This document shows positions 44,826 through 56,389 of a stretch of 64,000 bases of DNA, piece by piece. The notes beneath the pieces are model-generated. The model was not told the DNA's origin, searched no databases, and worked only from the letters and a program-made list of their open reading frames with translations. Source of the stretch: Torymus aiolomorphi (lineage: Eukaryota > Arthropoda > Insecta > Hymenoptera > Torymidae). The stretch lies in contig CM070873.1 of the NCBI GenBank assembly GCA_036365515.1, positions 262,677,575-262,741,574 on the forward strand. The letters are read 5' to 3'. Positions within the stretch are counted from its first letter, which is position 1. The number at the start of each line of letters is the position of its first letter. The position numbers and the translations under genes are program-made.

Positions 44826-47800
44826 GCCCTATAACTCGATTTTATAAACTCGAAAACGACGTGGTCGAGCCAAACACAAGTGAAAATTTTTATTTGCCCA
44901 AAGTTTTACGAAGTTCTATTGGAACGCGCGCCTGGCGCTCGACTGTACAATACGCGCACGCGCACTGCGCACATGTACACACATATATACACACGCATGC
45001 GGGTGCACACTTCGAAACAGCTGTCAAAAAGTGCCGCGAACACTCGAGCGATCAAACGGATCGAATGGAAAAGTCACGGCGTCGCCGGGTCGGCGGCTGG
45101 GAAGAAAAACTTACACAAAGCAAATAAACGCGATAAATCCTTCAGCGATCGAAGCTCTCTGCTCTTCTTCTCTATACAATGCATGCGTGTGGACAACACC
45201 GCGAAAGTTTGCGCGTGAGTACACGGGAAAACTTGCGAGACACGTGTCCTGCTCTACGGACACATACACAGACACCATACACATGATAATAAAGCAAATG
45301 CAGATAAAAGCGAAATAAGCACTAGCTAGCAGCACCGAGTTGTCCCTCAACTGCTGTACTTTATACCCACCATAGAGTCACTCGAGGCTGCAGACAAACG
45401 GACAGACACGCGTACACGCTAGAAGAGAGATATTTACGCAATTCGTTATCTCAGCCGACTGACAACGAGCCTCGACTCGACGCGCTCTTCGACTGTCTTC
45501 GCCGTCGTCGCGCAGAAAGGAGGAAAACCTTGTGTGTGAGCGCGTGCAAAGGAGTGGGAGAAAAGCCAGCAATATTATGCGACATGTGTCGTACCACACC
45601 GGCCACGTAAGCGAGATAGAGACGAGCGCGTGCTGCCGCTGCTGGAATTGCCTACGCGTCCCACGCGGCTGTGAGACTCGTTAATTATTCTATCGATACC
45701 CATTAGTCGTATGCGGCACGCTATCGGCCTCCTAATTTTTTCCGTGTGTTGCGCGACCGCTTTTTGTGCGGGTGTCGCATGAGAGAGAGAGAAAGACTGG
45801 ACCGAATTAACGCGCCGAGTGTAAATTCGAGCAATAATCTCTCGGTTAATTTCGACCGGATTATACGATACGCGCTCGCGTTGACTTTTTTCTACAATTT
45901 TATGTGTCAGTGTGCGTGAGTGGTATTCCGTTGGCGCGTAGACGAGGCTGCCAACCGCTTTTTTATTTCTTTCACGCATGTATGTGTGCGCGGTACATTG
46001 CAGCGGCGGTAGTTCTATCAAAGTCCCCGGGCGATTTACATTTTTACAGTTAGTGACTGGGAAGCTGCAGCGCGCGCGTACACACACACACACTCACACA
46101 CACACACATGCACGCGCGCGTAGGGCAGAGAAATAAAAAGCAACAGCTGGTACTTTCGCGTGTATATGCCCGTACTCCCCGAAGAATTATGCCCGCGAGG
46201 GGACACGCGTGGCTGAAAACTTTGACAGCGCACGCGTTCAATTAAGTATCGAATGGTTTTTTTTTGCTACCTGGGCATCGCGCCGGGAAAATCACGCGGA
46301 AAATTCATGCCGCGCCTCGTCATAAAAGCGTTTTACTTTGATTTTTTTTGCGTATCCCCGCTTCCACACCAGTCCACAAGAGCGCGTGCCGTAAAAAATG
46401 TTTACAATCCCCCGCGTGTGTGCGATATTTCGAGTCGCATTAAATATCGCGGCGAGGGCCAAAAAATCAACTGGGAATAAAGTTTCGTCAATGTGACGCG
46501 ATCGAGTGAGTCACGGGAGAACTGCGGCATGCACTCGCCTTTTTCACGTCTTATTTTTGACGTCGCGCGTAGCCGCGTATCTACAACGAAATTCCGCGTC
46601 GTCGACGCATCACTCAGCTGCCACGGAAATTAGAATTTACGAGAGTTATCGGCTCTCCCTCGCGTTCGCGCAAATTATTTTCCCCACTGCCTTGTAATAA
46701 ATCGAGTTCCGAAATTCTCCCGAATCACTTACCGCGTGCACGCGCGCTAGCGGCCGGGGCGAACGGTAAAAAAAGCTTTTACTGGATATGTAAAAGCCGA
46801 TAAAGCGATGGCGAATTGGCGAAATGTCGAGATAAAAAGTGAGCTCGGAGGAGAGAAGAAAAAGAGCGGGGGTAAAGTAGATAAAGAGGGGCGCAGTAAA
46901 TCGCGGAAGGCTGCAAGCGAGCGAGCGCTAATCCCGATTTGCGATCGCGCTACGAGATAATCCCGCTAATTGCGTGTCACTCGAGCGAGCAGCGCGCCGC
47001 ATTTTACTCGGCGGGCCCATCGCCAAGCCAGTCGTGCGTGAATTTTGTTGTGCTTTTCACTTATGCGCCTATATTTCGACTTTGAAATTCTGAGCGCGTC
47101 GTTACGCGACCACAAAACGATAGTCAGTGCTGCGACAAAGATTGCAGCTGTCAGGCGTCGCCTGCTAGTCTCGGGTTTTCACAAAGCAAATTGAAAATCT
47201 ATCGGTGATGGGCGGCACATGTACGCGCATGCGCCTGCACTTTGCGAACACTCTTTTCCCCTTCCTCGATTATCGGCTCGCGCTAAACTTGGTGGCCAAG
47301 AAAATATTTTTTGTATGACCTCGTGTAAAGTTCGTGGTTTTCTTGTTGTTGCAGTTCATGCGTAAATTGATACTTTTTCACAAATGCATAAAAAATAATT
47401 TACGCGGTTCGGCAAAGCCGTTGACGTATCAATAAAGCAGTATTCGAGCATTGAAATTGTTCTTACAGTTCAACATACGAATAAAACAAATTGAATTCAA
47501 TTTACAATAAAACTAATTATTGAACTTCAAAAACATCAATAACGTCTTTATACTTCCAAATGACCAGTTTAACAAAACCATATACAATATCCGTTCCTAA
47601 CACAATAGCTCCCCGCCGCAACCCTTTGCGGACACGAAAACTTTCGTCGTTCCATTCGACAGCCGCTTGCAATTTATATCACGGCGATCGAGCTCGCATA
47701 TCCCCCAAAGAATGCGGATATATCGGAAATGATAAGAGGGGGGCGTCCAGTTGCCATTAAAATTAATCAAGTAAGTTATCGAATTTCTCTCGTGTATCAA

Positions 47801-48055
47801 AGAAAGTCCGGGACAGGCGAAGAGAGCACACGCGGTCGGCAGGGGGCTCAGATAGGGAATTCGGAGCACGCTTTGTTAAAATCTGGAGTTTCGCCGTCTG
47901 CGCGCGCACGGCACACAATAGATAATGAAACGCGCTCACAGAATTCGTTATCCAGACACGGCGGACGCTCGCGCACAGAGGGATCGCCCGCTATCCGTTG
48001 CAAAAGCGAAACTTTATAATCTAATTGTTTATTTTGCAATTAGCCCGCGAGACGA

Positions 48056-48101
<46 letters not shown>

Positions 48102-50017
48102 GAGGAAGAGAGAGAGAGAGAGAGAGGGTTGTATATAAGCAAACGCGCGGACGGATAAATTAATGGGGGCGAAGGGTGGGGGGTATATTACTCTCGAGGC
48201 GCGGTTTAAGTGCGAATTTTTGCAAAGAAGGCAAATAAATAATTCGCGCCCGGGACAATTTCATTCGGCTCCCGGCCCACCTTTCTCTGGTACACGTGCA
48301 TGCGCCTGCGCGCCCGCGCTCTCTACTCCCTCTCTTCATCTCTTTTCATTTCGCCCTCTCCTTTACTTCGCGCTCTTTCTGCGGGTTTGCCGCGCGCGCC
48401 CCAACCGCCCGCTCTGACTCGAGCTCTTATCTGAAAATCGTCGTCTCTCTTCGTTCGCCGCCGCTGAAACAGTCGGGGAGGGCTTATCATTCGCTGATTT
48501 ACATCTCGAGTTGGTTTGTTCGGTGGTAATGCCTCTCTCTCTTTCTCTCTCTTTCTCTTCACTGTACTTTTACACGCTTTTTTCAGACGTTTGTTTTTTC
48601 GTTACTTTGGTCGCCTCCCCGTATATCGTCCCGCCTATCTCTTTCTTTCTCAGCACTTTTAATATCGCCACGCAGATCGCTTTGACTCGCCCGCGCCCCA
48701 GCCGCTCTTGTATTTCTTTCATTCTCGCTTTGATAAATTCTTCGTTGCGTTTTATAGCGCGAAAAAGTACTTTGCCGGTCTAAAATATAACGTGTTCCTT
48801 TATGAAAATTTCATTTATATTCATTAACAAGGTATATTGACATATCGGCATTGGGGTCCGCTTATACAGAAATACGAGTAGTTTCCCATGAAATACTTGT
48901 TACTTAATAAATATTTCTTTTATATTTTCAAAGAATATTTTATTTTGCAGGTTTTTTTTACATTTGATAAAATTGAAATCAGCTTATCTTAATATACAAT
49001 AACAACAGGTAAATAACAGCACAACTTAAGAACATGACAGTATATTGCGGTTGGTTCTGGTGAATATGGTTTATGGAGTAAGATGCCGTTTTCTAGCGAT
49101 AGAGTCGTAAAGCATTTATATCAAAGCTTTGCATCACCAGACAGCACTTTGCGCGTCGTAAATGACAAAAAATCTCTTCAGTGTCTACTTCGCATAAAGA
49201 TTTTTATATTTCATCTTCATTGGTTATACATGAAAGCATATTCTTATTTGCTATATTTGCGCTCTATTATCTCGCTGCAGCTTTGCCCGATCGAATTAAC
49301 CTCAATTTCAAAATTTTATCATGCTTTCAACGAAATAAGTTTATTAATAATTATCATGCGGCATCTCCGATAATGCTTTTATATTGCTTCTATGAGCAAG
49401 TTTACTGCTCGAGTAATAAAAACAAGAGATAACGGATATGTATATGCGGGAGTTATGTCCCGATATTACGCTTTTTGAAACGGCTTTCCACGCTTCTAGC
49501 TTATCTTACTAAATTTTGAGTATCAACGCAAGAGAAAGGTATTGCTTTTTCTCAATAGTAACATTTCTCACTATTTTAAATCATTTCTTATAAACAAATC
49601 CGATAGCTTATCTTAGTTTAAATTCCGTAAATATGCGGCACCCGTAATATACTTCTATATTTTCAAATCCATAACTTTTGCGTATAGGAAAGCAGCTAGC
49701 TTTGAATCTCTCCCCGTCGAGTTTACTCAAGTTGCTTAAAAGCAAACTGCAGCAACGAAATAGAATCAATAATAAATGTTGCTTATCGAAAAGTTATAAG
49801 GGCCTCTCCCGCGGCCTATTTTGATTCCTCTCGCTCAGCTGCCTCTTGCGAGTTTTCGATTCGCCGATCGATATTTTAGCTCCGTGATGACGAGGCAGCG
49901 GAAGAGGTGAGGATAGAAGAAAAGAGAGGGGGTACTGAGGCATCTACAGCCATGTCAAAATGATAAATGTCTCTTCGTCGGGCGCACCTGACATCCGCAT
50001 TACCTGAGCCGTGGAGA

Positions 50018-50078
<61 letters not shown>

Positions 50079-50516
50079 ATGTGCGCCAGACATGTGCCAA
50101 TGTCGCGAATACTTGCGTGAAGTGCAAAGAACGAGAGACGGAGAGAGAGAGGGCCGAAAAGGTGACTGAAAGTCTAAATCGGATCGAGAGACGTCGTCGT
50201 AGAGTTGTAAGGCGTTCGCTCGCACGAGTCGAAACTTTTAAAGCGAGTTGTTCGGGCTTGTTATGATAAATGTATAAGGAGGTGCTCATAGCGTCTTTCG
50301 GCCGGGACATCGAGTTATACGCTTGATTGAATATGTAAATCCTTGTCTACTTAGAAGCTACGTCGACGGGGCTGTGGAGAGAGCGCGAGAGCAAAGACTG
50401 GCGTTACCAGCGCGCCGAGGGAAGAGATGGAGGATGAAAGGGAAGTGATTTCGGAGCGGCGAGCGAGTGAACGGCTTGCTTCGGGGGCTGGCATTAAGAA
50501 ACGAGCGCGAAAAGCG

Positions 50517-50588
<72 letters not shown>

Positions 50589-53500
50589 CAAACGAAGGAA
50601 AAGACGGGGCGACGAGCAATGGGCGAGGAATAAAATATTTATTGCTCCGGATTCCCTTTCTCTCCTGCTCGTCTTCGCGCGTGTCTCTCAGTAGGCTTCT
50701 TTTCTCACTCCGCAAAGATACGTTCCCTCTCTCTCTCTCTCTTTCCTGTATTTTTTGGTTTATCGGTCCGTGTTGAAAGCTCGTCTCGTCGCGCGGCTGC
50801 CCCATTCTTTCTCCTTCTTTCTCGCGTTTTATCTAATTCTATCTGGCCTCGTTTCGCTTCCGCGATTTCCTTTTCTCTCTTTTTTTGCTCTCTCTCTCGT
50901 AACCGAGCAAACAAGTGCAGTATAACGGGGGCGGGCTACAGCTACGTTGCACCTCGCGCGCTTACTCTCTCTCTCTCTCTCTCACTCTCTTGCATTCTCT
51001 TTGCGCCTCCAATCCTCGGGATCATTTATGCATACGGCCCGTAATCCGCTAGGATTTTCCGCCGACGTTTGGCTCGGTCGAGCGTCAATAATTCCCTCCC
51101 CTCCCCCCTCTCGTCATTCCTTCTCCGCGCAGGTTTTGCACCGAGAGGGATATATTCGGCAGGGGCTTGCAAGGAACTCCTCAAGACGCAATATAGTCTT
51201 TCATTTAGTCCCGGTACAACCGTACAAGCTTGGTCTTATTTCATTCTTTCGACCTTTACATTTACATTCGGATATTTTGATCCTGCTATTTAGTCAGCAA
51301 GAAGCTTTTTAATTTTCAAAGCCTTAAATTGGCTTGAATTCTGGTTTATGCGTACTTTTCTTTAAATCTCATTAAAATTGCCTTGTAAAGCACGACAACT
51401 TTCCAAAACAATTTACATTGTTAAAACTCTATCTTCGCTAACGCTCAACCCAAACTTGTAATTAGAATGTAAAGCCCTTTTTTCCTCGCGGTACTATACG
51501 TTCTGAGCGCGCTAATTCGAATTACAATACACCGAGTAAAAGTATGCGAGTTATGCTGCACTGCGCGCGGTAACTACGGGCACTACGAATTCGTAGCCTG
51601 GCTATTTCGACGGGGTTTCGAGGGCTGCTTGCAGCGCGCATGCACACCACCCACTGTGTTTAGAAACACTCGATCATGATGCAGAGTGGGCTGGCGGGCA
51701 CCCGGTAATGAATTCATCGGGAAGTAATCGATAGGAAAACCGATGATGATCAATCCATTTGTAGAACAGCCCCCGTCGATTCGAATAATTCCTTTGGGCG
51801 TAGACGGCGTAGCTCGGGATCGGCAGAGAGAGAGGGAGAACGCTTACCCGGCCATTACACGGGCAATTTGCATATTGCACCGGTCCGCGGCAGCAGCGGC
51901 GGCAGCGCCGGTTATTGGTGTAACTTGGTCCCCCTCTCGTGCGCGCACCTATACCTCTCTCCTCCTTCTCCTCCTCCTCCCTCCTTTCGGTCCCTGATAT
52001 TACGCGCCTTGAAACTTGCCGATAATCCGTACGTACGAGGGGTTATGGCTGCGCCCGCGATGGCCAGAGAGAGGAGTTGAGTGCGGGAGAGTCTCGTTCG
52101 CTCGTTTTCGCGTGAGTCTCTGTGTGTGGCGGAGCGAGAGAGAAAGGCCGTGCGCCAGCGTCGTACATATATTATCCGATTAGTCAGGCACGGCCCTCGA
52201 ACAAGCGCGCGAGCGAGGCCCGAGCGTCCTTATATACGCCGGGGGAGAGAGAGAGGCCTCGGTACCCGAATAAATTTTACCCCCTCGGAGCGACGTCGGT
52301 GTTCTGCCCGGACCAACTTCGGCAGATAGCTGGGGGTACAAAGAGAAGTAAGCACGAGAGAGTCGGAGTCGTCTGGCTGGATTTGAACAATCTTATGAGG
52401 AATATGGCTGCGTTAAGAGATTTTTAAGTGTAACTGTGTTATTATACCTGTATGTTAAATATTTTATTTGGGGCATTAATGAGGTGAAATGACTTATTTC
52501 GGACGTTATTGCGTAAATGGGTGGTACGGTATCTATATTAATTAGTTGTCGTGTTTGGTTACACAAATAGATATATGCTATTCATTTATAATTAAAACAA
52601 GATGGAACATTGACTGCATTGTGACTGGTTAGAAAAGATGTCAACCATTACGCGCGGGGAGACTGAACTTGATGTAGTATTGAGTCCCTCATTGAATGGA
52701 CTATTGCTTGATGGTATGAGGCTTGAATGAGTAACTAACACGAAACCTGTGATTAATTGCTATGAATATGAGAGCATAAAAACTTAGTCCGATGATCCCT
52801 CTTGATTGCCATAAAGAATTATTTATCCTGGTATTGTATTTTTAATATTTTGATATTTCGAATAATCCTTGAAATAAAAGAAGTAAAAAAAATCCATTTC
52901 GACGAGTACCCATATACCCGATTCGACGCGTGAAATAAACATGACAAAAGTACGATTTTTAGTGAAAATATTCATTTTATATTTCCATTCATCAACTGGA
53001 AAATCAATTATAACGTCGTTGTTCCACATATATAGATTCCATATGATAAATTAAAAAGCTTTGTAATGTTCTGGATACGTGCTGGTATACGCGCTCGCGC
53101 GCAAAGCAAACAATAACAAGCAATAAAGCCGAAAAAGCTTTCGACGTCTGATAAACGAGCGGGCGATGCGAATGCAAAAAAATTATTTCGTCGCGCGCGA
53201 GCTCTGTGTAAGTATGTGTGCGCCCGTACACAAGCTGCACTGCGCTCTGGGTGTCCCACATTTTCCGACTATTCGCTGGGTATGGATTTCCTTTCGCCTG
53301 TGTTTTTTTCCTCCTCGATCCCCATACACACATCGCGCTACGAAAAGTAAAGCTGACCCGAAAGAGCAAAATACAATCGCGACGGCGAAATTACGACGCG
53401 CGTGCATCCGTGTGCGCGGAGAATTTTGAGGAAGTGCACTTTCATTCGGCCAAACTTGAGCGATAAATATAAAAAACGCGTGTCCTCGCGCAGCGCATGC

Positions 53501-54424
53501 TTTTTGGATCGCGCGTCGAGGGTCCACTCTGCTACGCGAGCGCGTGTATGTATCGAAAAAACAACAACGCCCGCGCGGAGGGGGAGAGTGGAGGGGCCAC
53601 TTCGATGGTAATAAATGGCGATTGGGGTTGTTTGGGCGCAAGCGCGTCGCTCGCCTGCTCGCGCGGCCCCGCAAGGCACTTTTATGTATAAATAACCGAG
53701 TGTGCGAGAGGACGGTATAGTTCAATCGTAAAGCTGAATTATGTTTTATAACCGAGACGATGGCGTCCTCGGATATGGTAGCGCAGCAGCAGCAGCAACA
53801 GCAGCGCTATATACTATGCGCACGAGCGCTAGATCAAAAACGCGTCCCCCTTGCCTCGCTATCGCTATTTGCCGCTTACAAACTGGCAAATGGATCTGCC
53901 GTGTCGTAGTCGCGAGCGGGCGTGCGAGCGAGAGAGATTGGGATTGGCCGGGAAATACGAATGTGATTGACTGGTCATCTATGGGGAGAGGGCGAGCGAG
54001 AGAGAGGGGCAGTGGATGGAAATGAATTTACTCTCTCAGCCCGTCCAGAGTCAGTCACCCGCGTGTTGCGCTTTTAAAGGCTTTATATCTTTTTTTTTCG
54101 TCGTTGATGAAAAAGCGCTGGCAGACAATGGCCGGGGCCGAGTTTTTGCGCGCCCCCGTACCCCCCGCGCGCGAACGCGAGCGACAAAGAAGAAGCGCAT
54201 TGTTTCTGAAATGGGTTCGCCCCCTCGCTCTTGTTTGAGAAAAAGTTAATCGCGCGCCAGAGAATCCATTGTCGCTGTCGAATCTTAATTGGAGGACTAT
54301 CGGTCATGAGAATCCGTATATATATGAAAATATTTTTGTATTCTTTACGTTCTATATAGTTTGATAATTAAATTTCAGAGTGAGAGTACTTGTGGAAGTG
54401 ATTCTTCTTATTTACTGGGCATAA
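44137..54424. other. Long intergenic region with microsatellites
   Basis: Contains (CT)n at 44742-44825, a CA array at 46080-46110, GA arrays at 48058-48126, 50018-50076 and 50521-50586, several short CT tracts (48531-48560, 50727-50742, 50965-50982) and CpG-rich blocks (44900-47300, 47600-48500, 49800-52400, 53060-54260) separated by AT-rich ones. The open frames are arginine/serine/glutamate repeats from these tracts or overlap on both strands. No gene, RNA or transposon end was recognised. Confidence 0.55.
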
Positions 54425-54469
54425 AATAGTACATTACGCGACTAGTGCGCACGTGTTGCATATACTATT
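54425..54469. mobile_element. AATAGT-family MITE, minimal 45-bp copy
   Basis: AATAGTACATTACGCGACTA and the inverse AATAGTATATGCAACACG nearly meet, so the copy is little more than two terminal repeats. A second hairpin, TTCCTAACG/CGTTAGGAA, follows at 54471-54523. Confidence 0.75.
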
Positions 54470-54539
54470 TTTCCTAACGAGATGCGCAGAGTTCGATTTT
54501 GCACACTCCGTTAGGAAAAGAAATTTTTTAAGATCATTT

Positions 54540-55085
54540 TTTATCATTCTGTGAAACTAATTTTAACCAGTGCGAATAAAAATGTCACAATGCTTTTAGC
54601 TTCAATTTAATTTTTATTACTACACTGTTAAAATTCTGCATGAAAATTAATGTATGTACTGGAAGCAAAATTTCATTGCAGTACATTAAATTTAATGCAA
54701 ATTGTATTAAATTTAATGTACGGTACATGAAATTTAGTGTAAATTGCATTAAACTTAATGTAAATTTTATTAAATTTAATCTATATTGCATTAAATTTAA
54801 TGTACTGCAATGAAATTTTGCTTCCAGTACATACATTAATTTTCATGCAGAATTTTAACAGTGTATCTAAAAAGGATCCCACTATATACTTAAAAATCTT
54901 CGCAGCTAATGATACTAATAAATTTATGAATAACCGTTCTTGAGAAAACGATTGTTCTTATTTTCTTGGCTAATCTAAAGAATATAAAGAAGGTTTTAAA
55001 GATAATTTTTCTCCAAAGTACGAAACTATAAATATTAATCAGTGGGAATGAAAGCGCCACAATGCTTTTAAGCTTCAATTAGAGA
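54540..55085. repeat. Diverged direct duplication interrupted by a MITE
   Basis: About 54535-54610 and 55005-55085 share CAGTG.GAAT.AAA, CACAATGCTTTTA, AGCTTCAATT and preceding GAAACTA/TTAA.CAGTG words. The TA-flanked MITE at 54623-54863 lies between them. Confidence 0.55.
54623..54863. mobile_element. TA-flanked palindromic MITE with internal palindrome array
   Basis: Ends CACTGTTAAAATTCTGCATG, inverted and identical on the other side, are bounded by TA at 54621-54622 and 54864-54865. The arms include ATGTATGTACTGGAAGCAAA. The centre is a run of CATTAAATTTAATG-like 14-base palindromes (at least five between 54683 and 54802). Size and TA target suggest a Tc1/mariner-like MITE. A related end, TACACTGTTAAAAA, occurs at about 58250. 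Confidence 0.85.
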
Positions 55086-56197
55086 TTTATCGCTAATCTT
55101 CTACAATCTCACCCTTAAAAACCAGTCGAAATTTCCATTATTGAACTATAAACCGCCACGACTCTACCACACTTAAAAATTCTCGCGTCTCATCAGCCGC
55201 TAAAAGCATCTTTTGCAATCGAACGCGTCGACGGCGACACGCAGCCTTGTAACGAACGTCTTTGTTCGTTATGGAAGCCCGCGGCGCAGCGACGGCAAGT
55301 TCCGATTGTCATCGCGGGCGGGCAAATTGAATTATTGTCGGCGGCGGGGGCGCCTCCACCGCCGCCGTTTCTCGCCTAATTTACATGCAAAGTCGGTTGG
55401 GCGGGTCGGCTGACTGGCTGGCTCGAGAAAGTGCATGTAAGAAAGGCTAAGCCATAGAAGTCCGCGACGACTTAGGCGTCAGATTAAAACTTTGAATTAC
55501 AGGCTTCGCCGTGCGAGCGCCCGCCCGCGCGAATTCGGATGCATTATGGCGTCGACGCGTGCAGGTGTGTGGGCGTATGTGTGTCTGAAGAGCCTGGACG
55601 ATGAGCACACACCTCGCGCGTTCGTTCATCAACTCGCGTGGGAAAGAAGTTTCGTTGGGAAGCTGGGTCACACGCGAAAGATAGTGTCTGTGTGTGCAGG
55701 AGGTGTGCTAGGGTTATATAAGGGTATAGAAGGGGAAACTTCGCTACAGCGAATTTCCATTTAGAGAGACTTTGCGAGCGTTCAGCTCACCCGATCTACG
55801 AGAAGCCGGCGACCTTCGTCGCCCCTACACCGTGCTGCTGCTGCTGCCACCGCACACCGCGTTCGTGAGAGAAGGATCGGCAGCGTAAGATGAATCTCAC
55901 TCTCTCCCTCTCTCTCACTCTGCGAGCGAAACTGAATCTTGGGAGAAGTGGATTTCAAGCCTTCGGCCTTCGCTCGTCTTCTTCCTTCCTTCCGCCTCCA
56001 CGTAGACCCGCGCTCCTAGCGCGGTTGGGTATAGAATGTATTGCATATATATACACCTGCGCACAGTCTCGCGGCTTCGGTTTTCGATTGCCCAGGCCGA
56101 TGAGACACGACAGATTGCCAGAGTAAACACGAGCGTCCCATCCAACGGAAATGTTATTCTCGCAGAGCTTTGGGTTTTCTTTTTTCCCTTGGTATAC
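55086..56197. other. Region downstream of the CRAL-TRIO gene
   Basis: CpG-rich sequence, a GCTGCTGCTGCTGCC run near 55835 and CT tracts near 55895. TATATAAG at 55715-55722 is a possible plus-strand TATA box but no open exon follows it, so no gene is called. Confidence 0.4.
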
Positions 56198-56203
56198 TTT
56201 ATT
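56198..56203 (-). terminator. Poly(A) signal of the CRAL-TRIO gene
   Basis: The complement reads AATAAA about 190 bases after the stop codon at 56390-56392. An (AT)n tract (56307-56344) lies in the inferred 3' UTR. Confidence 0.6.
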
Positions 56204-56311
56204 TTTAAATCTTTACATTTGCCAGAACTCGTTCTTACCACGTATCGCACGCTTTCTGCCCGATCGCACGCTAGCCAGCGCGCGCGTGTATGTATATAAC
56301 AAAATATAGAG

Positions 56312-56347
<36 letters not shown>

Positions 56348-56389
56348 ATTTGTATAAAAGTGAACAATGAAGGTCTAGAAAGGAGCGCG

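Noticed and set aside
45575..46093. 172-codon minus-strand frame
   Set aside because: Crosses microsatellite-rich CpG sequence and has no family features; overlapping frames on the same strand.
55715..55883. TATATAAG with a possible plus-strand first exon ending in GTAAGA
   Set aside because: No initiator at proper spacing, no ATG in the supposed exon and no downstream coding exon before the opposite-strand gene.
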